Assembly (NCBI GenBank): GCA_003542575.1
Contig: DPKJ01000012.1
Location: 51,790-115,789, forward strand
DNA length: 64,000 nucleotides
DNA from: Rikenellaceae bacterium
GTDB taxonomy: Bacteria; Bacteroidota; Bacteroidia; Bacteroidales; UBA932
Reading direction: 5' to 3'
Below, in pieces: positions 1 to 7,759 of this stretch. Under the pieces are notes generated by a model that worked only from the letters and a program-made list of their open reading frames with translations, did no database searches and was not told the origin of the DNA. Position 1 is the first letter of the stretch. Each line of letters starts with the position of its first letter. The position numbers were made by a program, and so were the translations under genes.

Positions 1-854
1 TAATTATGTGTTCCGTTGAAAAGCTCAAATGAGTCAATATTTTTCATTACATACTCAAGGCCATCATCATACATACGATCAGTGGTCTCTTTATCAGGGT
101 TGATAGGATCATCATAGCCAAGTTCTGTTGCGAGCTTTCGCTCCTCGTCCATATAAGCTCCTCTGACAAATTTAATCCCGGGTATATACTTCATCTCCTG
201 AGATTGTCTGTGAATCAATTTGAGATATTCCAAACGATCTGTTCTGTACATTTGTAACGTATGAAATACTATTGCCCTCTTTTTATTAAATTTAGCCATT
301 GCCTCTTCGGTTATAGCATCAATTATATCCTGGGTTGCATAATGCTCTGCATCAACAAGTATTCTTACATTATTGTCATAAGCTTTTTGACAAAGGGCAA
401 AAAACCTTTCACGAAATCTTTGATTTTGCTCATGTGTTAGGGTCTTCAAATCTCCTGCAGCCATGGCTGTTGGTTTGAATACTGTGTATGCTACTGATGG
501 CTTCCCTTTTGCGAAATCAATTGACCTTATTGTCTCAAGAAAAGCATTTTGTGCCTGTTTCTCACTGGTACCTCCCTCTACAGAGTAATCCAAAACGCTT
601 TTAATGTTATAACCTGCGAGCAGTTTTACGGTTTTGGCGCATTCATTTAACGTCTCTCCTCCAACAAACTGACGATAAAGTGTTGGCTTAACAATCCAGT
701 CAATTGGGAGTTTAAACTTGAGAGCCGTCAAAGTGAGCACCTTAAAGGTCTTTACAAGCACAGGGTTACTTATTGCAGTAAAGAGAAACTTTGCATTACG
801 AAGGTCGTTTGCACTCTTCATAGAGAATGCAATCTGAGTATTATTGAAGTCCAT
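1..854 (-). CDS. Proline dehydrogenase, C-terminus cut by window edge
   Basis: Reading the minus strand from the ATG at 852-854 gives an uninterrupted frame of 284 codons to the window edge. The translation carries the proline dehydrogenase signature GIKFVRGAYMDEER near residue 230, preceded by DAEH and followed by the Asp-Lys-Glu-Thr-Thr-Asp stretch typical of the family. The enzyme is an FAD-dependent TIM barrel that oxidises proline to pyrroline-5-carboxylate and passes electrons to the quinone pool. The remainder of the barrel lies outside the window. No pyrroline-5-carboxylate dehydrogenase domain is seen, so whether this is a monofunctional enzyme or the start of a PutA fusion cannot be decided; the N-terminus starts directly with the barrel region, which favours the monofunctional Bacteroidetes type. 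Confidence 0.88.
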   Translation of the reverse strand, partial: MDFNNTQIAFSMKSANDLRNAKFLFTAISNPVLVKTFKVLTLTALKFKLPIDWIVKPTLYRQFVGGETLNECAKTVKLLAGYNIKSVLDYSVEGGTSEKQAQNAFLETIRSIDFAKGKPSVAYTVFKPTAMAAGDLKTLTHEQNQRFRERFFALCQKAYDNNVRILVDAEHYATQDIIDAITEEAMAKFNKKRAIVFHTLQMYRTDRLEYLKLIHRQSQEMKYIPGIKFVRGAYMDEERKLATELGYDDPINPDKETTDRMYDDGLEYVMKNIDSFELFNGTHN

Positions 855-941
855 ATTTAGGTTAAGGTATAGCTTGTTTAATTGCTTGTCTGTCTGATTA
901 GATCATAATATATACGATAAAATCAATTATTACAATGCGAT

Positions 942-1295
942 TTACTCAATTTTAGGTTTTTTAACACCACAAGTATGACCGGTTGAGCCTTCAATGGTTG
1001 GGAATATAGAATCTCTTTTGTCTTCCAGGTCACCATATTGTGCTTTATACCTTTCAAGGAAAACCTTTACATACGAACAGGTTGGAATTACCTTCATCCC
1101 ATTCTCTTTTGCGTACTCCAGAGCCTCTTTCACAAGATCGGCAGCAATTCCTCTTCCACCTATTGGCTTTGGTACAATCGTGTGTGTAATGTCAATGCCA
1201 CCGGCATATGGTTCGTACTCTACGTAACCTGTTATGCCCTCTTCAATCGTCTCAAACCGGCATATTTCTTTGTTATGAATTATCTCTCTTGTCAT
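942..1295 (-). CDS. Small GNAT-like N-acetyltransferase (YjdJ/NATD1 type)
   Basis: A 117-residue protein that fits the short acetyltransferase family PF14542 (YjdJ, human NATD1). The acetyl-CoA-binding segment GGRGIAADLVKEALEYAKE lies at about residues 47-65, and the family hallmark of a Pro-x-Cys-x-Tyr followed by Val-Lys-x-Phe-x-Glu-Arg-Tyr comes next. The length is normal for the family. The substrate is unknown. The gene stands alone, 87 bp before the proline dehydrogenase start in the same direction. The family assignment is firm, the biochemical role is not. Confidence 0.85.
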   Translation of the reverse strand: MTREIIHNKEICRFETIEEGITGYVEYEPYAGGIDITHTIVPKPIGGRGIAADLVKEALEYAKENGMKVIPTCSYVKVFLERYKAQYGDLEDKRDSIFPTIEGSTGHTCGVKKPKIE

Positions 1296-1381
1296 AATCT
1301 GTTAATTTTAATAATATACAACAACCGTAAGCGCTTGAAGTTTACTGTTTGTGTTGCAAGATTAAATATAGCAAATTTTAT

Positions 1382-1410
1382 AAAAAAAAAGAGGCGCATT
1401 GCTGCGCCCC
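1382..1410 (-). terminator. Rho-independent terminator of the surface lipoprotein gene
   Basis: On the minus strand a 6-bp GC stem (GGCGCA/TGCGCC, 1393-1398 with 1403-1408) with a 4-nt loop is followed by a run of nine T. It lies 26 bp past the stop codon of the lipoprotein gene. Confidence 0.88.
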
Positions 1411-1435
1411 TTAATTATTGTATCAGTTTAAAAGC

Positions 1436-4423
1436 TTACGGCTTCTTAACAGTTACGTTGATAGTTCCTGTAAGTTTCTTACCGAAGATATCAGTAATTT
1501 CAACTGTCAATGGAACAACCACGTCTGTTTGAATTGTAGCAACTGCGTTAGTAGCTTTGATTGTAAAGTCAAGTGGGTTAGCTGGGATAGCAGCAGTAGC
1601 TATTACACCGGCAGCAGCACCAGCATGACCTGCAGTTACAGCTACAAGGTGAGCATTTGCAGAAGTATTCAATACTTTCACACTTGCAATACCAGGAGCG
1701 GAAACGTTAGCAATATCAATTCTTGTGTCAACAGCGGCAGCAATTGCGTTTGCAGCATCACGACCAAAGGCCTTAAGGTTGAATCCAAGGTAATCTTCAG
1801 CTTTAAAGTAGTATGAAAGCGGAAGTTCTCTTACCAGGTCACCGTTAACAACCTCTAGAGTTGTTGGAAGTGCCCAACCTGCAGGTTTTGCAGCAGCATT
1901 TGCAAGTACTCTACCTTCTCTAACTTCACTCTTAGCTTGTACTTTGATGGTCTCAAGGTTAACGAAGTTAGCCACGTTTCCGAAGTAGTAGTATTTAAGA
2001 GTAATATCGTAAGGAATGTTAGTGTACATTGTTGCAGGCAATACCTGGAATCTGTCAGTATTAAATGGATTTAGTACTGGGATACCGGCTAGAAGTGGAT
2101 TTGCTGGAGCACCTGTAGGTGTTGTGCCACTCTTAACAAACTGCCAGTTTGTAAGCGGAACTAATTGTGCAGCTGGAGCAAGTGCTGGATCGTACAGATA
2201 TTTGTAAGCATTCCATAGGTCGTAGTATGCATTTGTAGCATCAGTTTGAGCTGTTGCACCTGCATAAACACCAGGAACAGGGTATGTACCGTATACTGTT
2301 AGAAGATCACCGTCAAACAGATTAGGTTTCTTCTCAATCAGTTGATTAAGAGTAGCCGAAATGTTTGGATTAGCGATAGTGAACGGCATGCTGTAAGTGG
2401 TAGTTGCAGTAGCATATGCACGACGATCAGTGAACTTAAGAACTGCATTATAGTTAGCAGGCATTCCAGCTAAACTGTTAGGAAGAGCAGTAGTTTCATC
2501 AAATGTAAATCTGATCTTACGGATTTTCTGAATTTCAGCAGCAGTTGTAAATATTGGTTTACCTGCAACTCCAACATCACCTGCGTCAACAATAACGTTA
2601 TTGTTAGCATCAAGATATTCGTAAGTTACACCAGGTATAGCAACCGCAGGGGTTTTGTATGTAAGTTGTACTTCAACGTTTGTTGCCTGAGTTCTCCAAA
2701 GTTCTGTTTTACCAACAGCGTCAAGTTGACTGAAGAAAGCAGTTGCGTTTGAAGGCTCTGCAAGAAGAACAGTTACTTGTCTCTCATCAACCGCAGGAGT
2801 AGTAGCATCATCAGTTCTAAGAACATAGTTGAACTGAGGATTAGCAGTAAGTGTGTTGTTAAGAGCTGAGTAGAATACAACAGAGATACCTTTTGTCTCA
2901 AAATACTGACCTCTCCAGTCAAATGTCTGAAGTTTGAAAGGAATTACCCTGTCATTAAGGTTAGTAACAGTAACAGCAGTATTTGAAGTTGAAACAGTAG
3001 TTCTTGATCTTGTAGTTGTATTTTCAGGAGCAATAGTTACAAAACCTTCAACGTCTGAATTACCAGGAGTAGCTTCAATAGAAACAGCTGTTTTGTAGAA
3101 ATCAGTGCTCTTAAGCATAACGCCGGTACCAGTATTCAAATAGAAATCAAGAAGGTCTTTTGAAGCACCAATTGCAACATAGGCTTTCCAAGGATAAGCA
3201 GCAGGCAGTGGATCAACCGCTGGATTAACTGCAACAACTTTAGCAGGGTCCCAAGTATAAGCAGTATTAACATCCTGATTAACCTGAACAGCGTACTGGT
3301 AACCTGAAATTACTTCACGACCACTCTTAGTAGCACGTACAGCAAGTTCAAAAGATTCACCTGTACCGTTTACAAATACCGGATAGCCGGCAACAGCAGC
3401 TGGATAGTTAGCAGCTAATCTTGCTGTGTTTGCAATTGTTTTAGTTGCAGCTTTGATAGTAAGTGTATAAAGTCCATTTGATGGAGCAGCAGCAAATTGG
3501 TGGAATGCTCCGCTGAAACCGCTTTCAGGAAGAACACCAGCCTCTGGCTGAAGTGCATATTTAGTTCCATCTCTCTTAATCACGTCAAATGTATAACCTG
3601 TAAGGATAGCCTGAGCAGGATTAATAATTAGAGGAAGTTTACCCTCTGCGCGAAGAAGTTGATCATAAGCAACACCAGCAAAACCTAGAGCAGTGTTAAC
3701 ACCTGCAAGAGTAGCTGTTGTAGGGTTAATAGCTGCAAAACCGTCTGTGGCAGCAGGTACATAACCATAATTGAATTTAATTTTGGTAGTTCCGATAGGA
3801 GAAACAACACTTACAAGATCACTTTTAAGGAAAGTATCTTCGTCAACAGCTACATTGTAGGTTGTGAAAGTACCGTCAGTGTTCTTGATTGTAATTTGAA
3901 GTTTCTTGGTTACATCGTTATAAGCAATGATTGGAACATATACGCTTGTAGCAACGCCGTTGATGGTAATGAAACCTTGTGCGTTTGCACCAAACTGGTC
4001 AGTTGTAAATTTAGCATATACCGGCTGGCCGCCAACAAGAATACGAGCAGGAGTACCACCTTGAGTAGTAACTACTGTCCAGTATCCATCAGCATCAATA
4101 CCGATAATAGGAGTAAAACCGGTTGCGCCGGCAGGGCCGGTTGCACCAGGAGTACCATTTGTACCGTTAGTACCATGATTCAATGAAATGGTTGTATTAT
4201 CCGAGAAGGTAATAGTGTAACCAGTTGAAGTGGTAGCAACAGTTTTAATTAGCTTACCTGAAGCAATTGCTGAATTAAGAGCTGTAATTGCATTTTGGTT
4301 TGCTGTGATTTGTGCCTGAAGGTCTGCGATGTCCTCAGAATAATCCTTTTGGCACGATCCCAACGAGATCATAAGCGTGCATATAAGCACACAAATACCG
4401 AAGAATGTGAATTTTCTTTTCAT
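1436..4423 (-). CDS. Large exported lipoprotein with N-terminal coiled coil and collagen-like segment (DUF4988-like)
   Basis: A 995-residue protein with a lipoprotein signal peptide (lipobox LGSC, Cys24). The mature N-terminus has a short heptad-like stretch (DLQAQITANQNAITALNSAI), then a stretch of Gly-x-y triplets at about residues 84-104 (GTNGTNGTPGATGPAGATGF), then an IGIDADGYW segment. This arrangement resembles the DUF4988 family of Bacteroidetes surface lipoproteins. The remaining roughly 850 residues are rich in Ala, Thr, Val and Asn and look like beta-sandwich repeats; I recognise no enzyme motif. It is probably anchored in the outer membrane and may form a trimeric stalk through the coiled coil and triplets, which is inference. 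It has its own promoter box and a terminator and is monocistronic. The predicted function is unknown. Confidence 0.8.
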   Translation of the reverse strand: MKRKFTFFGICVLICTLMISLGSCQKDYSEDIADLQAQITANQNAITALNSAIASGKLIKTVATTSTGYTITFSDNTTISLNHGTNGTNGTPGATGPAGATGFTPIIGIDADGYWTVVTTQGGTPARILVGGQPVYAKFTTDQFGANAQGFITINGVATSVYVPIIAYNDVTKKLQITIKNTDGTFTTYNVAVDEDTFLKSDLVSVVSPIGTTKIKFNYGYVPAATDGFAAINPTTATLAGVNTALGFAGVAYDQLLRAEGKLPLIINPAQAILTGYTFDVIKRDGTKYALQPEAGVLPESGFSGAFHQFAAAPSNGLYTLTIKAATKTIANTARLAANYPAAVAGYPVFVNGTGESFELAVRATKSGREVISGYQYAVQVNQDVNTAYTWDPAKVVAVNPAVDPLPAAYPWKAYVAIGASKDLLDFYLNTGTGVMLKSTDFYKTAVSIEATPGNSDVEGFVTIAPENTTTRSRTTVSTSNTAVTVTNLNDRVIPFKLQTFDWRGQYFETKGISVVFYSALNNTLTANPQFNYVLRTDDATTPAVDERQVTVLLAEPSNATAFFSQLDAVGKTELWRTQATNVEVQLTYKTPAVAIPGVTYEYLDANNNVIVDAGDVGVAGKPIFTTAAEIQKIRKIRFTFDETTALPNSLAGMPANYNAVLKFTDRRAYATATTTYSMPFTIANPNISATLNQLIEKKPNLFDGDLLTVYGTYPVPGVYAGATAQTDATNAYYDLWNAYKYLYDPALAPAAQLVPLTNWQFVKSGTTPTGAPANPLLAGIPVLNPFNTDRFQVLPATMYTNIPYDITLKYYYFGNVANFVNLETIKVQAKSEVREGRVLANAAAKPAGWALPTTLEVVNGDLVRELPLSYYFKAEDYLGFNLKAFGRDAANAIAAAVDTRIDIANVSAPGIASVKVLNTSANAHLVAVTAGHAGAAAGVIATAAIPANPLDFTIKATNAVATIQTDVVVPLTVEITDIFGKKLTGTINVTVKKP

Positions 4424-4519
4424 TTTAATTTTTTAGTTAAAAATACTTTAGGTTAAACAAAATTGATTGGCAAATATTAGGTATTAAGTTTTAATGTACA
4501 AGACTTTAATCCATCTATA

Positions 4520-4527
4520 CAAATGTA
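4520..4527 (-). promoter_or_regulatory. Candidate -7 box of the surface lipoprotein gene
   Basis: The minus strand reads TACATTTG, matching the Bacteroidetes -7 consensus TAnnTTTG. It would give an untranslated leader of about 90 nt. No clear -33 TTTG was found at the usual 19-21 nt spacing. Confidence 0.45.
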
Positions 4528-4965
4528 GTTTAATGTTAAAGGGTTATAATTTAAAATACGCTTTGGCAAATATAGTTAATATTTTCATATTCAAAATGCA
4601 AAATATGTATTTATTTATAGGTACTTCCCTTATTTATTAACATTTGTGCGGGTCAAAGGGGTCTTGCTTAATTTTTTTATGACCCCGGATTAAATGTTTA
4701 AGTTGCTGATATGCTTTTATTTAAATTGTAGCAGGAAAATAAAAGCAGTCAGTCCTAATTTATGCAACACCTCCTTGTTTAGCGTTAATATTTTCGTAAT
4801 TATCAAAGACAAATATATAACATTTCTCCGATAAACAATACTAAACATAGGAAATGTAAGCGTTTCAAAGAACTTTAAACGGTATAACCAAGGGTGCTTA
4901 TAGTATATAGATGCAGAAAATAGGAATTCGTTGCACGGTGCTTAAAATATTTATTTTATTTGGGT

Positions 4966-4998
4966 GCTTCAGATAAAAAGAAGAAAAAGCTTTTTGCA
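4966..4998 (+). repeat. Direct repeat copy A (33 bp)
   Basis: Identical over 33 bp to 5047-5079. It includes the 21-mer starting CAGATAAAAAG that recurs in inverted orientation as the tRNA-Ser trailer at 5166-5186. It ends in a self-complementary AAAAAGCTTTTT. Confidence 0.9.
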
Positions 4999-5046
4999 CC
5001 AATATCAGGGATTGCCTCGCTTATGCTCGGCGTTCCCTGGGGGGGG

Positions 5047-5079
5047 GCTTCAGATAAAAAGAAGAAAAAGCTTTTTGCA
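5047..5079 (+). repeat. Direct repeat copy B (33 bp)
   Basis: Identical to 4966-4998. The two copies are offset by 81 bp. Copy B is preceded by a run of nine G at 5039-5047. Confidence 0.9.
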
Positions 5080-5100
5080 TTCTGCAAAATATTTTTTTAC

Positions 5101-5141
5101 TTCTCCTTTCCGCTTTCAAGCTTGCTTGGGCGGGAGGAGAA
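5101..5141. repeat. Strong imperfect hairpin beside the tRNA-Ser terminator
   Basis: The arms 5101-5113 and 5130-5141 (TTCTCCT...CCGC against GCGGGAGGAGAA) pair over about 12 bp with one bulge. It adjoins the T-tract of the tRNA terminator and could be part of a REP-like palindromic unit. Confidence 0.6.
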
Positions 5142-5143
5142 AT

Positions 5144-5167
5144 AAAAAAACCGGGCTTTTGCCCGGC
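5144..5167 (-). terminator. Rho-independent terminator of tRNA-Ser
   Basis: On the minus strand a perfect CCGGGC/GCCCGG stem (5161-5166 with 5151-5156) with an AAAA loop is followed by seven T at 5150-5144. It starts about 18 nt past the CCA end of the tRNA. Confidence 0.9.
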
Positions 5168-5184
5168 TTTTTCTTCTTTTTATC

Positions 5185-5272
<88 letters not shown>

Positions 5273-5372
5273 TTTGGTTTGGGCTGCAAAGATATTTATT
5301 TTTTTGGTACAAGCAAAAATATTTATTGTAAATTAGAGTGTAGTTATGGCATAGATATTGCAGAAAATTATA

Positions 5373-5380
5373 TATATTTG
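5373..5380 (+). promoter_or_regulatory. Candidate -7 box of the ECF sigma factor gene
   Basis: TATATTTG matches TAnnTTTG, about 76 nt before the start codon. No -33 element is obvious. Confidence 0.35.
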
Positions 5381-5456
5381 TCGATGGAATATATTTTCAT
5401 AAGCAAAGATTTAATTAACCTAACGACTGATCATATACCATATAAAACCTAACCGT

Positions 5457-5945
5457 ATGAAAAGTACAACTTTCGAAAAAGAGATACTGGAGCTGGAGTC
5501 AAACCTATCCAGATATGCATATAGTCTTACATCTAACAGAGATGACGCCAAAGATTTGGTTCAGGAGACATTCTTCAAGGCATTTAATAATCAGGAGAAG
5601 TTCAATGAACACACCAATATAAAGGCGTGGGTGTATACTATAATGAAGAATACATTTATTAATGATTACCGTAGACGTACAAAAAGGCAGACTCTGTTCA
5701 ACGAGGATGTTCATGAGTTCGTTATTAATAACAAACCTTCGGATTACGGTCCTGAGGCTGATTTTGGATTCCGTGAACTTACAAAGGTTGTTAATTCGCT
5801 TGAGCCGGAGTTTAGAGTTCCGTTCCAAATGCATGACAATGGGTTTAAATATCAGGAGATTGCCGATGAACTGGGTTTGCACCTGGGGACTGTTAAGAGC
5901 AGAATTCACTTCTCAAGGCAGAAGCTAATGGAGAAGCTGAAATAA
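5457..5945 (+). CDS. ECF RNA polymerase sigma factor
   Basis: A 162-residue sigma-70 family protein of normal ECF length. Region 2 spans about residues 12-80 and includes the motif DAKDLVQETFFKAF and the WVYTIMKNTFINDYRR segment used in promoter melting. Region 4 spans about 108-160, with the helix-turn-helix EIADELGLHLGTVKSRI. It would direct core RNA polymerase to a specific regulon. No anti-sigma factor or FecR-type gene is next to it, so the signal is unknown. It is monocistronic between a tRNA gene and a convergent lspA, and its stop codon abuts the left arm of a large inverted repeat. Confidence 0.95.
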   Translation: MKSTTFEKEILELESNLSRYAYSLTSNRDDAKDLVQETFFKAFNNQEKFNEHTNIKAWVYTIMKNTFINDYRRRTKRQTLFNEDVHEFVINNKPSDYGPEADFGFRELTKVVNSLEPEFRVPFQMHDNGFKYQEIADELGLHLGTVKSRIHFSRQKLMEKLK

Positions 5946-6074
5946 TCTCCGCGTCAGTTTGTGGTAACTATCACATTATAAGTAAAATAAAAACGAGCCA
6001 ATTTTCTTGTGAAAAATTGGCTCGTTTTTAATATATAGTACATCTATTATATACCACAAACTGGCGCGGAGATT
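5944..6074. repeat. 131-bp nested palindrome between convergent genes
   Basis: Outer arms 5944-5966 and 6052-6074 are inverted repeats matching at 22 of 23 positions. They enclose a perfect 17-bp stem at 5989-6005 and 6013-6029. The left arm begins within the sigma factor stop codon and the right arm ends 5 bp from the lspA stop codon. Confidence 0.88.
5989..6029. terminator. Bidirectional Rho-independent terminator
   Basis: A perfect 17-bp stem with a 7-nt loop begins with five A and ends with five T, so it can end transcription in both directions, serving the sigma factor gene (plus) and lspA (minus). Confidence 0.88.
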
Positions 6075-6079
6075 TACGC

Positions 6080-6703
6080 TTACGCTTTTGCCTCTTTCGA
6101 GAAATATCCTCTTTTAAAAATTAAAAGGTAGGTAACTCCAATTGTGATGCATGAATCGGCTATATTAAATATTGGTCTGAAAAAGACAAATTTTTCACCG
6201 CCAAAGAAAGGTACCCAGTCCGGTAGTGTTGTATCTATTATTGGAAAGTAAAGCATATCAACCACCTTGCCGTGTAAAAAAGAGGTATAACCGCCCTCAG
6301 GGGGGAATAGTTGAGCAACCTGGGTGAAGGTTGATTCACTAAAGATGATTCCGTAGAACATACTATCAATGACATTGCCCACAGCTCCTACAAGTATCAG
6401 TGATACTCCGTAGAGCACACCTGATGGGGCTTTAGTCCTGACCAGATTTCTAAGGTAGTAAATTATAAACCCGATAAGAACAATGCGGAAAAGGCTTAAT
6501 GCCAGTTTGCCCAGCTCTCCTCCGAACTGCATACCGAAAGCCATGCCGTTGTTTTCTATGAAATATATCTGAAACCAATCACCAAAAACAGGGATGCTTT
6601 CACCGATTGTCATGTTAGTCTTTATCCAAAACTTAACAATCTGGTCAATAATCAGTAACGAAAGTACCAGTAATGTGATTTTCTTCCCGCCGGATAATTT
6701 CAT
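6080..6703 (-). CDS. lspA: Lipoprotein signal peptidase II
   Basis: An inner-membrane aspartyl protease that removes the signal peptide from diacylglyceryl-modified prolipoproteins. Four hydrophobic segments are visible. The conserved blocks are DQIVKFWIK (about residues 20-28), NNGMAFG, GAVGNVIDSMFYG with catalytic Asp113, and FNIADSCITIG with catalytic Asp183. I chose the internal ATG at 6703 (MKLSGGKK). It matches the usual start of the family just before the first membrane helix and avoids an overlap with the upstream gene; the frame remains open to an ATG at 6754. It follows the traR-like gene by 25 bp in the common Bacteroidetes order ileS, traR, lspA. Confidence 0.96.
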   Translation of the reverse strand: MKLSGGKKITLLVLSLLIIDQIVKFWIKTNMTIGESIPVFGDWFQIYFIENNGMAFGMQFGGELGKLALSLFRIVLIGFIIYYLRNLVRTKAPSGVLYGVSLILVGAVGNVIDSMFYGIIFSESTFTQVAQLFPPEGGYTSFLHGKVVDMLYFPIIDTTLPDWVPFFGGEKFVFFRPIFNIADSCITIGVTYLLIFKRGYFSKEAKA

Positions 6704-6728
6704 CAAGGTCAGTTTACACTTTTCAGGA

Positions 6729-7136
6729 TTAGTCTCTTTTGTTCTTTGCCTCAACAGAAAGGGTTGCGTGAGGTACGATCAAAAGTCTCTCTTTTTGAAT
6801 AAGCTTTCCGGTTTCACGGCAGATGCCATAGCTCTTGTTTTCAATTCTGATGAGGGCTGCCTCAAGAGATTGGATGAATTTATACTGTCTTTGGGCAAGT
6901 TGTCCTGCCTCCTCCTTAGATAGAGCAGATGCTCCCTCTTCCAACACTTTGAATGTTGGTGAAGTGTCTTCTGTATCGTTGCTGGAGCTATGTGTTACAG
7001 CGGCTTTTAGCTGCTGATATTCAATTTTTGCTATCTCCAGTTTTTGGAGAATAAGATCTTTAAACATCTGAAGTTCTTCGTCGCTGTAGCGAACTTTCTC
7101 CAAGCCTTCATCTGTTGTTTTCCCTTTCTTTGTCAT
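6729..7136 (-). CDS. DksA/TraR family regulator lacking zinc cysteines
   Basis: A 135-residue protein with a coiled-coil N-terminal half (residues about 15-100) and a C-terminal block YGICRETGKLIQKERLLIVP that aligns with the DksA/TraR C4 zinc-finger region. Only the first of the four zinc cysteines (Cys106) remains; the others are replaced by Thr, Ser and Ala. This pattern is usual for the Bacteroidetes branch of the family. The protein probably binds the RNA polymerase secondary channel, but whether it works as DksA does with ppGpp is unknown. It lies between ileS/guaD and lspA in one direction. Confidence 0.88.
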   Translation of the reverse strand: MTKKGKTTDEGLEKVRYSDEELQMFKDLILQKLEIAKIEYQQLKAAVTHSSSNDTEDTSPTFKVLEEGASALSKEEAGQLAQRQYKFIQSLEAALIRIENKSYGICRETGKLIQKERLLIVPHATLSVEAKNKRD

Positions 7137-7194
7137 ATCTCTTTTTATTAAGAAAGCGTAAAGTTAATAATAAAAACATTATAAAAAATAAAGA

Positions 7195-7668
7195 TTAGTA
7201 GCGGATCTTTTTTTCGTTCTTTTTCCAAAGTTCAAAAGGTTCCGCACCCTCTTTCTGCATCTCTCTTTCTATTGGTATCGAGCGCTTTTCGGGAGCTAAA
7301 GAAAATTCATCGTAGATAAAAGCGTCACTGAATCCGGCCTCTGCTGCATCAGTTCTGTCTGCTGCAAAAATGATCTTATCAACCTTTGCCCAGTAGGCGG
7401 CCGAAAGGCACATCGGGCAGGGCTCACATGAGGAATAAAGTATGCATCCTGAGAGGTCAAAAGTACTAAGCTCTTTGCAGGCGTTTCTGATTGCATTAAC
7501 CTCAGCATGGGCTGTTGGGTCATTATCGGGGGTGACAGAATTTGAACAGGCGCTTATTACTCTCCCCTCTTTGACAATTAGAGCTCCAAAAGGGCCTCCC
7601 CCTGATGCAGAGGCGTTCTCTTTAGCCAGATCAATTGCCTGCTTCATATATTTATTTTCCTGACTCAT
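7195..7668 (-). CDS. guaD: Guanine deaminase (cytidine-deaminase fold)
   Basis: A zinc-dependent nucleoside/base deaminase of 157 residues from the ATG at 7668. The zinc site is intact: HAEVNAI (His54, catalytic Glu56) and CEPCPMC (Cys81, Cys84). The sequence GGGPFGALIVK, the DPTAHAE block and the tail EAGFSDAFIYDE resemble Bacillus GuaD rather than tRNA adenosine deaminase TadA, so deamination of guanine to xanthine is the likely reaction. The frame stays open upstream to an ATG at 7698, but the internal start fits the family better. It lies 91 bp downstream of ileS. Confidence 0.88.
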   Translation of the reverse strand: MSQENKYMKQAIDLAKENASASGGGPFGALIVKEGRVISACSNSVTPDNDPTAHAEVNAIRNACKELSTFDLSGCILYSSCEPCPMCLSAAYWAKVDKIIFAADRTDAAEAGFSDAFIYDEFSLAPEKRSIPIEREMQKEGAEPFELWKKNEKKIRY

Positions 7669-7759
7669 TTTTTGTAAGTTAAACCTTTTACCTTTCAATC
7701 TATTGTTCTCTCCTTCTCCCCTTCTATCTCACTCTACTATTATTATTCATCTTACTAAG

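Larger units (their letters stand above)
4424..5143. other. Gene-free stretch with repeats and hairpins
   Basis: No credible coding region. The frames open at 4960-5452 on the plus strand read through repeats and the antisense of a tRNA. The first 450 bp are AT-rich, contain the lipoprotein leader, and have little structure apart from a weak GGGGTC/GACCCC pairing near 4659-4685. From about 4960 the region holds two direct repeats, an imperfect hairpin between them (about 5007-5039), a run of nine G (5039-5047) and a strong hairpin at 5101-5141. These are listed separately. Confidence 0.7.

Noticed and set aside
1038..4186. Several plus-strand frames opposite the surface lipoprotein
   Set aside because: They are antisense shadows of a repetitive, low-complexity gene, with no family resemblance or promoter.
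6729..7136. Missing zinc cysteines in the DksA/TraR protein as a broken gene
   Set aside because: The same substitutions are usual in the Bacteroidetes branch of the family and the rest of the protein is intact.
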